Source: Hyphomicrobiales bacterium | GTDB lineage: Bacteria; Pseudomonadota; Alphaproteobacteria; Rhodospirillales; JACKKN01 | Length of the DNA stretch: 64,000 bases | Direction: 5' to 3' | Assembly: GCA_024236415.1 (NCBI GenBank) | Contig: JACKKN010000007.1 | Span: 1-64,000 of the forward strand | In this document: piece after piece, positions 39,448-48,288 of the stretch | How the letters are laid out: each line of letters starts with the position of its first letter | How positions within the stretch are numbered: position 1 is the stretch's first letter | Notes under the pieces: model-generated | Databases searched by the model: none | What the model was told of the DNA's origin: nothing | What the model saw: only the letters and a program-made list of their open reading frames with translations | Made by a program: the position numbers and the translations under genes

Positions 39448-41348
39448 TGGCACGGGTCCGCTTGCAGAAGACCAACTTCACCGCCGGCGAGATCTCGCCG
39501 CGCCTGCTGGGCCGCGGCGACCTGCGCGCCTATGCCAACGGCGCGCGCCGGCTGCGCAACGTCTTCATCCATCCCACCGGCGGGCTCAGCCGCCGCCCGG
39601 GCCTGCGCTACGTCGACACGGCGCGGGGCGCCGGACGCCTGGTGGCCTTCGAGTTCAATACCGAACAGGTCTACCTGATGGTGTTCACCGACGGCTATGT
39701 GGACGTCTACCGCGACGGCACCTGGGTGGCCGAGATCGCGTCCCCCTGGGACGGCGCCCAGGTAGGCCAGCTCAACTGGACCCAGAGCGCCGACACCCTG
39801 CTGGTGGTGCACCCCGACGTGCCGCCCAAGCGCATCACCCGCACCGGCGCCGAGACCTGGACCCTCGAGGACTGGGCCTTCGTCACCGAGGATGACCGCG
39901 TCTTTCAGCCCACCTACAAGTTCGCCGGCGACGACGTGACCCTGACCCCCAGCGCCACCACCGGGTCCATCACCCTGACCGCCTCGGCCGACGTGTTCGT
40001 CGCCGGCCACGTGGGCACCCGGTTCCGCATCGAGAAGAAGGAGGTCGAGATCACCGCCGTCACCGACGGCCAGAATGCCGACGCCGAGGTGAAGGAGGAC
40101 CTGGCCTCCACCGCCGCCACCAAGGACTGGGAGGAACAGTCGTTCTCCGCCGTGCGCGGCTGGCCCGCGTCGCTCTGCTTCCACCAGGACCGCCTGGTCA
40201 TCGGCGGCTCGCGCGACCTGCCCAACCGCCTGTGGCTGTCCAAGTCGGCGGACCTGTTCAACTTCGACCTGGGCGAGGGGCTGGACGACGAGGCGATCGA
40301 GTTCGCCGTCCTGTCCGACCAGGTCAACGCCCTGCGCGCGGTCTTTTCGGGCCGCCACCTGCAGCTCTTCACCTCGGGCGCCGAGTGGATGGTCACCGGC
40401 GCGCCGCTGACGCCGCAGAACCTGCAACTGCAGCGCCAGACCCGCATCGGCTCGCCGGTGGACCGCACGGTGCCGCCGCGCGACGTGGACGGGGCCACCC
40501 TGTTCGTGCCGCGCCAGGGGTCCGAGCTGCGCGAGTTCGTCTTCGCCGACATCGAGCAGGCCTACCAGGCCACCGACCTGGCCATGCTGGCCCAGCACCT
40601 GGTGGACGGCGCCGTGGACCAGGACTTCGACAAGGGGAACCGGCTGTTCCACTCGGCCATGGCCGACGGCAGCCTGGCCACGGTGACCGTCTACCGCGCC
40701 GAGCAGGTGACCGCCTGGAGCCGCCAGCAGACCGACGGCCAGTTCCTGTCCGTGGCCATGGTCGGCGACCAGGCCCACGTCCTGGTCGCCCGGGCCGGCG
40801 GCACTTTCGTCGAGGTGTTCGACCCGGCCATGCACGTGGACAGCGGCCTGACCGGGGCGTCGGAAACGGCACAGACCGTGTGGACGGGCCTGGACCACCT
40901 GGAGGGCGCCGCCGTCAAGGTGGTGGCCGACGGCTCGCCCCGCGCCGACGCCGTGGTCAGCGGCGGCGCCGTGACCCTGGACGAGCCGGCCGGGGCGGTG
41001 CAGATCGGCCTCGGCTACACCCACGTCATCGAGCCCCTGCCGCCGGCCCTGCAAGGGGGCGGCGGCGGCGCCCAGGGCGCCAAGGTGCGCCTGGTGTCCC
41101 TGACCCTGCGCCTGCAAGACAGCGCGGCCCTGTTCCTGGACCTGGGCCGCGGCCTGGCCCAGGTGCCGTTCAAGCGGTTCGGCGACGGCGTGCTGGACGC
41201 TCCGCCGCCGCCCTTTTCCGGCGACAAGACCATCCGCGCCTTCGGCTGGCGCCGCGACGGCACCGAGTCCCTGTGGTGCATCGAGCAGGACACGCCGCTG
41301 CCCTTCAACCTGCTGTCGGCGGCGGCGGAGGTCGGGATCAACGACTGA
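39447..41348 (+). CDS. Tail tubular protein B (T7 gp12-like)
   Basis: A 633-residue nozzle protein. The N-terminal KTNFTAGEISPRLLGRGDLRAYANGARRLRNVFIHPTGGLSRRPG is the hallmark of T7-like tube B in prophages. WPASLCFHQDRLVIGGSRDLPNRLWLSKS follows in the middle, then beta-rich domains to the end. Typical relatives are 600-800 residues. ATG 39447 overlaps the gp11-like stop. The longer frame upstream is not coding. It should form the lower tail around the fibres. Confidence 0.9.
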   Translation: MARVRLQKTNFTAGEISPRLLGRGDLRAYANGARRLRNVFIHPTGGLSRRPGLRYVDTARGAGRLVAFEFNTEQVYLMVFTDGYVDVYRDGTWVAEIASPWDGAQVGQLNWTQSADTLLVVHPDVPPKRITRTGAETWTLEDWAFVTEDDRVFQPTYKFAGDDVTLTPSATTGSITLTASADVFVAGHVGTRFRIEKKEVEITAVTDGQNADAEVKEDLASTAATKDWEEQSFSAVRGWPASLCFHQDRLVIGGSRDLPNRLWLSKSADLFNFDLGEGLDDEAIEFAVLSDQVNALRAVFSGRHLQLFTSGAEWMVTGAPLTPQNLQLQRQTRIGSPVDRTVPPRDVDGATLFVPRQGSELREFVFADIEQAYQATDLAMLAQHLVDGAVDQDFDKGNRLFHSAMADGSLATVTVYRAEQVTAWSRQQTDGQFLSVAMVGDQAHVLVARAGGTFVEVFDPAMHVDSGLTGASETAQTVWTGLDHLEGAAVKVVADGSPRADAVVSGGAVTLDEPAGAVQIGLGYTHVIEPLPPALQGGGGGAQGAKVRLVSLTLRLQDSAALFLDLGRGLAQVPFKRFGDGVLDAPPPPFSGDKTIRAFGWRRDGTESLWCIEQDTPLPFNLLSAAAEVGIND

Positions 41349-41387
41349 CCCCGCGCCGATCCCCTTCAACTGCCTCGGAGTATTGAC

Positions 41388-41840
41388 ATGTCCGGCATCG
41401 AATCACAGATCCTCGCCCTGGCCATGACCGCCCTGTCCTCGGCCAACGCCGCGAGCCAGCGCAAGTCCGCCTACGCCGCCCAGCAGACCCAGGCGCAACA
41501 GCAGATCCAGCGCTACCAGCAGGAGCAGGCCATCCGCGAACGCGAACGGCTGGAGAAGCTGCACCGCGACCAGGCGACGCAGCGGGCCCGCTTCGGCGCC
41601 CGCGGCATCTCGTCGGCCGGCGGCTCGTCCTCGGCCCTGCTGGAAGGCCTGCAGCACGACACCCTGCAGGACATCGCCGACGACCGCCGGCGCACCGGTT
41701 GGGGCATCGACGACGTCAACCTGTCCCTGGCCGACGCCCGGCGCCGCAACCTGCTGGAGGAATCCCAGGACCGCCTGCGGGTCCTGGAAGGGACCCTAAA
41801 AACGGGTTTGGGCGCCTACAACCTGCTGAAGAAGTCCTGA
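41388..41840 (+). CDS. Internal virion protein (T7 gp14-like)
   Basis: A 150-residue Ala/Gln-rich, coiled-coil protein (AANAASQRKSAYAAQQTQAQQQIQRYQQEQ...), with a short hydrophobic start. T7-like gp14 proteins form a periplasm-spanning ejection tunnel and have this position and pattern. It lacks the usual partners gp15 and gp16. It is coupled to the next gene by an overlapping start. Confidence 0.68.
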   Translation: MSGIESQILALAMTALSSANAASQRKSAYAAQQTQAQQQIQRYQQEQAIRERERLEKLHRDQATQRARFGARGISSAGGSSSALLEGLQHDTLQDIADDRRRTGWGIDDVNLSLADARRRNLLEESQDRLRVLEGTLKTGLGAYNLLKKS

Positions 41841-42139
41841 TGGACGACGCCGACGCCACCCTCCGGGCCCTGGCCGGACGGCTGCCGGACCTGGTCCACC
41901 GGGCCTTCGACGCCTACGAAACCACCGCCACCCGGCCGGTGCCCGACGACGCCAAGGGCGCGGCCGCCCAGCACGGTGCCTGCAAGGCCGCCCTGGTTCA
42001 CCTGGAGGCCCTGATCGAGTTGCACGCCCGGCTGATCGCGCCGCCGGACCCGGCGCCCGGCGCGCCCGGCGCGCCCGAGGGCGCCGAGGCCCTGCTGGCC
42101 CGGGCCCGCGCCGCCCTGGCCGAGATTCCATCCCCCTGA
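41840..42139 (+). CDS. Hypothetical protein in tail block
   Basis: A 99-residue acidic helical protein (DDADATLRALAGRLPDLVHRAFDAYE...) with a Pro-rich linker. It starts at an ATG overlapping the previous stop. It occupies the place where the large T7 ejection proteins gp15/gp16 would lie, but is far too small and unrelated. Function unknown. Confidence 0.55.
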   Translation: MDDADATLRALAGRLPDLVHRAFDAYETTATRPVPDDAKGAAAQHGACKAALVHLEALIELHARLIAPPDPAPGAPGAPEGAEALLARARAALAEIPSP

Positions 42140-42173
42140 ACCCAAGCACGACGCCATACGGGAGACCCACGAC

Positions 42174-43994
42174 ATGGCCGATCACATCACCATCGGTGAC
42201 ACGCCGCCGCGCGTCCAGTACGCGGCGAACGGCACGCAGACGGATTTCACCTATCCGTTCCCGGTCTTCGACGAGACCGACCTGCGCGCCTATGTGGACG
42301 ACGCCTTGCAGACCCTCGCCACCCACTACACGGTCGCCGGTGCCGGCTATTCCGCCGGCGGCACCGTTACCTTCCTGGCGGCGCCGGCCGACGGCGCCGT
42401 CGTCACCCTGGTGCGCCGCATCGTCATCCAGCGCACCACCGATTTCCAGGAGTCCGGCGAGTTCCGCGCCAAGGTCATCAACGACGAGCTGGACAAGCGG
42501 GTGGCCGTGGAACAGCAGCTGGCCGACGGCCTGGACCGCAGCCTGAAGCTGCCCGAGACGGACCCCGCCGGCAACCTGACCCTGCCACCCCAGGCCGACC
42601 GCGCCGGCCGCACCCTGGCCTTCGACGCCGGGTCCGGCGACCCCGTGGCCGGCCCCACGGCCGACGACGTGGCCAACGCCGCCGCCTACGCGGCCCAGAT
42701 AGTGGCCGACAAGGCGGCGATCGAATCCCTGCTGTCCGACCTGGGCGTGCCGGCCGTGCCGTCCTTCGCCCACGACATCGACGGCACCGACGTGTCGAAC
42801 GGATACGTGGACCTGGCCGGGTTCGACCCCGCGCACCAGGCCAACGTCGGCTGCGCCGTGGACGGCGTGGTTCAAGAACCGGCCCTGGACTTCACGGCGA
42901 CGGAGGTCGGCGGCACCTGGCGCCTGACCTGGTGCGGCACCTCGGGCTTCGCCCCGGTCGAGGGACAGCGCCTGCACGTCTGGCGCCGGGGCGGCGCCTA
43001 TTCCAGCGAGGGCGGCGGCGGTGCCGCCGTGTGGGGCGCCGTGACCGGCACCCTGGCCGACCAGACCGACCTGCAGGCGGCCCTGGACGGCAAGGCCGCC
43101 GGCGCCCACAGCCACACCGAGTCCGACATCTCGGACCTGGGCGCCTACGAACCGGCCTTCGCCAAGAATACGGCCTTCAACAAGGACTTCGCCGGCAGCG
43201 GCGCGGCCGCCACGGTGGCCCGGTCGGACCACGACCACGGCGGCGTCTACGCCACCGCCGGCCACGACCATGACGGCGCCTATGCCGCCCTGGGCCACGG
43301 CCACGCCCTGGATGACCTTTCCGACGTCGACCTGGCCGCCCAGGCCGACGGCAAGGTCCTGAAGTTCAACAACACGTCGGGCAAGTGGGAGGCCCAGGAC
43401 GACCTGACCGGCGGCGGCGGCGCCAACGCCTGGACCAACCTGACCGACGGCACCACCACGGCACAGCCCGGGTCCACGTCCGACACCTTCAAGTTCCGCT
43501 CGTCGGACGGGACCGTGGGCGTCGCCGTGCAGTCCAACGACGCCACCCACGGCGACAACCTGGACCTGACCCTGGCCGCCGCCAGCACTGACCTGAGCGA
43601 CAGCGCCGACCTGGTGCGCAACACCGCGACCCAGGACCTGAACGACAACGTCGTCAAGCGCGCGGTCCTGCAGGACTGCCACCGCAAGGTCCAGTCGCCC
43701 ACGGTGACGGGGACCATGGTCCTGGACCTGGCCGACGGCAACATCGTCGACATCACCCGCTCGGCCAACATCACGGACCTGACCTTCACCGGCTTCCTGT
43801 CCGGCGAGGAGAGCCAGTTGCTGCTCTACCTGCGCCAGGGCAGCGGCACTGTGGACTGGACGGACGTGGACAAGTGGGTGGGCGGCGCCGCGCCGACCCT
43901 GGGCGCCACCGCCGGGGACATCGACCTGGTCGTCATCACGTCGCCCGACGGCGGCACCACCAAGATCGGAACCCACGTGGGGACGGCAAGCTAG
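42174..43994 (+). CDS. Tail fibre protein with T7-type N-terminal domain
   Basis: A 606-residue fibre. Residues 1-140 match the T7 tail-fibre attachment domain: TPPRVQYAANGTQTDFTYPFPVFDETDLRAYVDD, the TLVRRIVIQRTTDFQESGEF block, then NDELDKRVAVEQQLADG. A middle stretch contains His-rich repeats (YATAGHDHDGAYAALGHGHA). The C-terminal beta-rich region likely recognises the host. It is complete as judged by its start and stop. Specificity cannot be told. Confidence 0.87.
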   Translation: MADHITIGDTPPRVQYAANGTQTDFTYPFPVFDETDLRAYVDDALQTLATHYTVAGAGYSAGGTVTFLAAPADGAVVTLVRRIVIQRTTDFQESGEFRAKVINDELDKRVAVEQQLADGLDRSLKLPETDPAGNLTLPPQADRAGRTLAFDAGSGDPVAGPTADDVANAAAYAAQIVADKAAIESLLSDLGVPAVPSFAHDIDGTDVSNGYVDLAGFDPAHQANVGCAVDGVVQEPALDFTATEVGGTWRLTWCGTSGFAPVEGQRLHVWRRGGAYSSEGGGGAAVWGAVTGTLADQTDLQAALDGKAAGAHSHTESDISDLGAYEPAFAKNTAFNKDFAGSGAAATVARSDHDHGGVYATAGHDHDGAYAALGHGHALDDLSDVDLAAQADGKVLKFNNTSGKWEAQDDLTGGGGANAWTNLTDGTTTAQPGSTSDTFKFRSSDGTVGVAVQSNDATHGDNLDLTLAAASTDLSDSADLVRNTATQDLNDNVVKRAVLQDCHRKVQSPTVTGTMVLDLADGNIVDITRSANITDLTFTGFLSGEESQLLLYLRQGSGTVDWTDVDKWVGGAAPTLGATAGDIDLVVITSPDGGTTKIGTHVGTAS

Positions 43995-43998
43995 GGGA

Positions 43999-45450
43999 AT
44001 GACCATGGGAGCGATCCTGACTCCGAACCGAAGCATCGAGATCGTCCAGCAGCCGGGACTGGTGAACACCATGCGGGTGCTGGCCTATCCCAAATACCGG
44101 CGCGACCCGGCCACGGACCGGATCGGCGTGTGGAACGACACCACCGTCGTCGCCGACGGCCCCGACGCCTTCAAGTGCGTGGAGAACACCTTCGAGGCAT
44201 ACTTCAAGCGGTATGCCGACCAGCCCGACTTCGTCGAGATGCGCCACGTGCCGGCCCAGGACGAGCCCTGGGACCGGGCGCCGAACCCGGTCCAACTGCG
44301 GCGGTCCCTGGGCGCGGTGCGCTGGATCAACGACGAGGGGGACGAGGCCGTCTTCGCCCCCGGCCCCGCCCACGCGGGCGCCGACGTGGGGGACAGCGCC
44401 ATCACCTGGCAGGACGTCTACCCCGGCATCGACCTGCGCTACACGGTGGTCCAGGACCGGCTGCACAAGGTCTTCGTCGTCAAGACCGCCATCACCTGTC
44501 CGGTCGCCGTGCGGGCCGGCACCAACCCGCGCCTGGTGATCGACGTGTCCCTGCAATCGTCCGGCGCCATCGTGCGGCTGGACGGCGACCTGTACACGGG
44601 GGCAAGGAAGACCTTCCACGCGGCGCATCTGTCGGACGCCGAGCGGGACAGCCTGCGCATCAGGATGCCGCGCCCCCTGGCGCTGGACAGCCGCGTGAAC
44701 GACTTCAACGAGGTCCGGGGCGCGGTCACGGTCGCCAAGAACGGCGCCCGTTCCGACGCGACGCTGGAATTCCCGGCGGCGTATTTCGACGACGCCGTCT
44801 ATCCGGTGTTCCTGGACCCCGACGAGGTGGTCATTTCCGGCACCGCCACCTGGCATGACAACCGGATCGAATCCAACAACCCGACCACCAACAACGGCAG
44901 CAGCACCTATGGCCAGGTGTCCGGAAGTGTCGACCGGGCGTTCCTGTTCGACGTCGACATATCCGCCCTTCCGTCCGGTTCGACGATCGAGTCGGCCGTG
45001 TTCGAGTTCAACTGCGCGTCCACGTCGGGCGTCGACGTCACGACGCAGATCTACGAGATGCTGCGCCAGGATTGGAACGAGGGCCAATCGACGTGGAACC
45101 AGTACAAGAGCGGCAGCAACTGGACCACGGCCGGATGCCGGAGCAACGGCAACGACCTGACCGGCATCTGGTCCGCGCCGTCTGGGTACAAGGACTACAT
45201 CTACTGGCCCGCCGCGCGCTCGGTCGGGGATCAGGTGCAGAGCAACGGCGTGGCGGCATACGTCCAGGACCGGCTCGATGCGGCGCAGTCCGTGCTCTAC
45301 TTCGCGATGCAGACCGATTCCAGTTCGTACGTCCACTTTTCGTCCAGCGAATACGGCACGGCCGCCGACCGGCCCCAGCTGATCGTGACCTATACCGCGC
45401 CGGCCGGGGGCGGTTCCGCCGTTCCCGCCGGCATGATGATGGGAGTTTGA
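43999..45450 (+). CDS. Tail appendage with C-terminal DNRLRE-type domain
   Basis: A 483-residue protein. The N-terminal half has a PNRSIEIVQQPGLVNTMRV start and beta-rich segments. The C-terminal ~200 residues look like a DNRLRE-type domain: a core with GTATWHDNRIESNNPTT, RAFLFDVDISALPSGSTIESAVFEF, EMLRQDWNEGQSTWNQYK, and RPQLIVTY at the end. Such domains occur in surface-binding proteins. It follows the fibre gene by 4 bp, so it may be a receptor-binding appendage. ATG 43999 or 44005. Confidence 0.65.
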   Translation: MTMGAILTPNRSIEIVQQPGLVNTMRVLAYPKYRRDPATDRIGVWNDTTVVADGPDAFKCVENTFEAYFKRYADQPDFVEMRHVPAQDEPWDRAPNPVQLRRSLGAVRWINDEGDEAVFAPGPAHAGADVGDSAITWQDVYPGIDLRYTVVQDRLHKVFVVKTAITCPVAVRAGTNPRLVIDVSLQSSGAIVRLDGDLYTGARKTFHAAHLSDAERDSLRIRMPRPLALDSRVNDFNEVRGAVTVAKNGARSDATLEFPAAYFDDAVYPVFLDPDEVVISGTATWHDNRIESNNPTTNNGSSTYGQVSGSVDRAFLFDVDISALPSGSTIESAVFEFNCASTSGVDVTTQIYEMLRQDWNEGQSTWNQYKSGSNWTTAGCRSNGNDLTGIWSAPSGYKDYIYWPAARSVGDQVQSNGVAAYVQDRLDAAQSVLYFAMQTDSSSYVHFSSSEYGTAADRPQLIVTYTAPAGGGSAVPAGMMMGV

Positions 45451-45451
45451 G

Positions 45452-46195
45452 ATGACCCAAGCCACATCCAACGTCCTGGCCGCCAACGCCGCCGGGGCGC
45501 AGCAACTTGCCGATGACGCCGTCGACACGAACGCCATCCAGGACGACGCCGTGACCCTGGCCAAGCTGGCCCACGGCACGGCCGACCGGTTCCTGGGGTT
45601 CGACGCGGCCGGCGTGCCGGCGGAACTGGACGCCCCGCAGGCGGCCGCCACCTGGTCCGGCTTCACCCTGTCCTCGGCGTCGGCCCACCTGCCGCTCATG
45701 TTCCCCGCCGGGTACGACGCCTACGAGTTCCTGGCCACGGGACTGGTCGCGTCCGACTACGGCGACGTGCCGGGGATCCAGTTCTACGACGGCGGCGCCG
45801 CCGACGACTGGATCACGGCCGTCGCCTCGTACAGCTGGGTCGACGGCGGCGGCTCCATTCAGGACGGCGCGTCGCCCAGCGGGCCCGAAGGCAGTTTCAG
45901 CGGCGCGATCGGCGACACGTCCATGGACCTGGGCATCAACATGGATGACGAATACCCGATAACCGTGAAGGGCGTGGTCGCGAACTGCGGCGATGCCGGC
46001 CTGGTCACGGAAATCGCCTGGCATGCCTTCGGCTACTACTGGACGACCCATCCGAACAAGCGGCGTGTCGCCGTGGCCGGCGGCGGTCACGAATCGACCG
46101 CCCACACGGTCACGGGCATGCGCCTGGTCCTGCCCACCGACACCTTCAACGCCGGCGCCACCATCTTTGTAAGGGGAATCAAGCATGACGGATAA
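45452..46195 (+). CDS. Tail-associated hypothetical protein
   Basis: A 247-residue protein. The first ~50 residues (TSNVLAANAAGAQQLADDAVDTNAIQDDAV) have the helical repeat style of fibre stalks (AxDxVxTxxI...). The rest is Gly/Asp-rich beta sequence with a LDNAD-like host-binding look. The family is not recognised. It starts 1 bp after the previous stop, so it is in the tail transcript, and overlaps the next gene by 11 bp. Confidence 0.6.
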   Translation: MTQATSNVLAANAAGAQQLADDAVDTNAIQDDAVTLAKLAHGTADRFLGFDAAGVPAELDAPQAAATWSGFTLSSASAHLPLMFPAGYDAYEFLATGLVASDYGDVPGIQFYDGGAADDWITAVASYSWVDGGGSIQDGASPSGPEGSFSGAIGDTSMDLGINMDDEYPITVKGVVANCGDAGLVTEIAWHAFGYYWTTHPNKRRVAVAGGGHESTAHTVTGMRLVLPTDTFNAGATIFVRGIKHDG

Positions 46196-46481
46196 TCCAC
46201 GCCCCGTCTTCGACGCCAGACTGAACGTCTGGCGGGTCGAGACCGCCCGGGAAATGGCCTGGGCCGCCGCCAAGCGGCAGCAGGCCGCGCAACGCAAGAC
46301 CGCCGAGGAGTCCGCATGGGCCTCGGCGCAGCGGCTGCGGGACTACCGCGGCCAGGTCGGCGACGAGGTCGACCTGGCCGATGCGGTCCTGGAGGGGCTG
46401 GACGCCCTGTCCAGGGGCGAGGCCTTGCCCGCCGGCACCCGCCAGGCCCTGGCCAAGGTCCGCCAAATCAAGGCCCGCTAG
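46185..46481 (+). CDS. Small helical protein before terminase
   Basis: A 98-residue protein beginning TDNPRPVFDARLNVWRVE, then a long Ala/Gln/Arg-rich helix (MAWAAAKRQQAAQRKTAEES) and a C-terminal LRQALAKVRQIKAR-like end. In T7 the small terminase gp18 is near here, but this sequence is not obviously a terminase. It could also be a fibre-assembly protein. Function unknown. Confidence 0.5.
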   Translation: MTDNPRPVFDARLNVWRVETAREMAWAAAKRQQAAQRKTAEESAWASAQRLRDYRGQVGDEVDLADAVLEGLDALSRGEALPAGTRQALAKVRQIKAR

Positions 46482-46530
46482 AACAGGCCCCCGCGCCCAC
46501 CGCGGCGGCCCGCAAGGAGAACCCCACCGG

Positions 46531-46665
46531 ATGTCCATCCTGACCCACGTGATCGATTTCATCGCCATCCGCCTGCGCGCCCTGCGCCAGGACCTGGAAA
46601 ACAGGCGCCGCAGGCTGCGGCGCTGGTTCTGGCAGCGGCGGCAGGTCTGGATGACCCACGGCTGA
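46531..46665 (+). CDS. Very small basic protein
   Basis: A 44-residue frame with a good Shine-Dalgarno (aaggaga, 13 bp before the ATG) encoding SILTHVIDFIAIRLRALRQDLENRRRRLRRWFWQRR: a hydrophobic start then a very basic helix. It lies just ahead of the terminator before the terminase gene. It could be a membrane-active or lysis-related peptide. This is inference from composition. Confidence 0.42.
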   Translation: MSILTHVIDFIAIRLRALRQDLENRRRRLRRWFWQRRQVWMTHG

Positions 46666-46690
46666 CCCGCGGTCGGCCCTGTCCAACCAT

Positions 46691-46727
46691 GGCGCCCTCC
46701 CGCCCGGGGAGGGCGCCGTTTCTTTTT
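46691..46727 (+). terminator. Intrinsic terminator before the terminase gene
   Basis: An 11-bp perfect stem GGCGCCCTCCC/GGGAGGGCGCC (46691-46701 with 46707-46717), a 5-nt loop, then GTTTCTTTTTT. It ends the tail transcript, and the large terminase gene starts only 21 bp later. Confidence 0.85.
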
Positions 46728-46747
46728 TCGTTTGGGGACCTTTGACC

Positions 46748-48232
46748 ATGGCAAGCGCGAGCCTTCCCGAATTCATCTGGATCTGGAACCAGCGGCAGGG
46801 GCTGTCCACCCCCGCCCTGCACCTGCGGATCGCCCGCTGGCTGGAGGACCTGTGGCAGCGGCGCGAGACGGCGGCGCTGCTGCTGGCCTTCCGCAACTCG
46901 GGCAAGTCGACGCTGGTCGGCCTGTTCTGCGCCTGGCTGCTGCTCGGCCACCCGGACCTGCGCATCCTGGTCCTGGCGGCGGAACAGGCCCTGGCGCGCA
47001 AGATGGTGCGCAACGTCAAGCGGGTGATCGAGCGCCACCCCCTGACCCCCCACCTGAAACCCCGGCGCGCCGACCAGTGGGCGTCGGACCAGTTCACGGT
47101 CAACCGCGGCGCCGAGCTGCGCGACCCCTCCATGCTGGCCAAGGGGATCGGCGCCAACGTCACCGGGTCGCGCGCCGACGTGGTCATCTGCGACGACGTG
47201 GAGGTGCCCAACACCTGCGACACGGCGGCCAAGCGCGAGGACCTGCGGGTCCGCCTGCACGAGCTGGCCTACGTGCTGGTGCCAGGCGGGCTGCAGCTCT
47301 ACATCGGCACGCCGCACACCCATGCCTCCATCTACGCCGACGGCGGCGGCGAGGGCGACGGCTTGCTGTCCGGCTACCGGCGGCTGGAACTGCCGGTGCT
47401 GGACCCGCGCGGCGACAGCCAGTGGCCGGAACGGTTCCCGCCGGACCAGATCGAGGCCATCCGCGCCCGCACCGGGCCGGCCAAGTTCGCCGGCCAGATG
47501 CTGTTGCGGCCCGTGGACACCATCGACGGCCGCCTGGACGTGGACCGCCTGCGCTTCTATGGCGACGCCCTGTCCTATACCGAGGGCAACCGCCAGTCGA
47601 TCCTGCGCCTGGGCGGCCGGCGGCTGGTCTCGGCCTCCTGCTGGTGGGACCCGGCCTATGGCTCGCCGCGTGGCGGGGATGCCAGTGTCATCGCCGCCGT
47701 CTACACCTGCGACGAGGGGCACTACTGGCTGCACCGGGTCGCCTACCTGGCCGTGGACCCCGGCCGCGCCGCCCAGGTCGACGAGGCGACCCAGCAGTGC
47801 CGCCAGGTGGTCGCTTTCGTGCGCGACCTGTACCTGCCGTCGGTGACCCTGGAAACCAACGGCCTGGGCCGCTTCCTGCCCAGCCTGCTGCGCCGCGAAC
47901 TGGCGGCGGCGGGGGTGCGCTGCGCCGTGGCCGAGGTCGCCTCCACCCGGGCCAAGGACCTGCGCATCGTCGACGCCTTCGACGCCGTCCTGGCGGCCGA
48001 GCGCCTGCACGTGCACGACGACGTGGGCGCCACCCCCCTGCTGGCCGAGATGCGCGAATGGCGCCCCGGCGGCAAGGGCCGCGACGACGGGGTCGACGCC
48101 GTGGCCGGATGCCTGGCCAGCGAACCGGTGCGCCTGCCGCGCATTCCGCCGCCCGACGCGGCGCGGCGGCCCGGCGCCGACTGGCGCCCGGGCGGCGCCG
48201 GCGGCAGGGCCCGCACCCATTTCGAGCCTTGA
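46748..48232 (+). CDS. Terminase large subunit (T7 gp19-like)
   Basis: A 494-residue DNA-packaging motor. Walker A-like FRNSGKSTLVGLF at about residues 45-57, Walker B VVICDDVEVPNT and a TxxxT-like helix form the ATPase. The C-terminal nuclease has WWDPAYGSPRGGDASV and KGRDDGVDAVAG with acidic metal ligands. It is at the far end of the cluster, as gp19 is in T7. ATG 46748 is preferred to a TTG 6 bp upstream. Both active sites look intact. Confidence 0.9.
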   Translation: MASASLPEFIWIWNQRQGLSTPALHLRIARWLEDLWQRRETAALLLAFRNSGKSTLVGLFCAWLLLGHPDLRILVLAAEQALARKMVRNVKRVIERHPLTPHLKPRRADQWASDQFTVNRGAELRDPSMLAKGIGANVTGSRADVVICDDVEVPNTCDTAAKREDLRVRLHELAYVLVPGGLQLYIGTPHTHASIYADGGGEGDGLLSGYRRLELPVLDPRGDSQWPERFPPDQIEAIRARTGPAKFAGQMLLRPVDTIDGRLDVDRLRFYGDALSYTEGNRQSILRLGGRRLVSASCWWDPAYGSPRGGDASVIAAVYTCDEGHYWLHRVAYLAVDPGRAAQVDEATQQCRQVVAFVRDLYLPSVTLETNGLGRFLPSLLRRELAAAGVRCAVAEVASTRAKDLRIVDAFDAVLAAERLHVHDDVGATPLLAEMREWRPGGKGRDDGVDAVAGCLASEPVRLPRIPPPDAARRPGADWRPGGAGGRARTHFEP

Positions 48233-48288
48233 GGCCGGCGCCGCCATGGCGTAGCAATGCGGCGATGACGACCGAGGGGGAGCCCGGA

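Larger units (their letters stand above)
26003..48232. mobile_element. T7-like (podoviral) particle gene cluster with effector cargo
   Basis: A region with a phage-like repressor at the left and a T7-type structural order: portal, scaffold, capsid, tail tube A, tail tube B, gp14-like protein, tail fibre, large terminase. It contains a lysis pair but no integrase, RNA polymerase or DNA replication gene. The left edge is set at the S24 repressor and the right edge at the terminase stop. No flanking direct repeat or tRNA attachment site was seen by eye. It could be a defective prophage, a domesticated particle or a gene-transfer-agent-like element. Confidence 0.7.

Noticed and set aside
43220..43310. 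Repeats in the fibre gene as a CRISPR-like array
   Set aside because: The repeats are short His/Gly/Asp codon runs within an open frame with no constant spacer length.
46185..46481. Small terminase subunit (gp18) call for the 98-residue gene
   Set aside because: Position fits, but no HTH or family pattern was seen; left as hypothetical.
26003..48232. tRNA or direct-repeat attachment sites flanking the cluster
   Set aside because: Scanning by eye near both edges showed no tRNA gene and no repeat longer than about 10 bp; a computed repeat search is needed.
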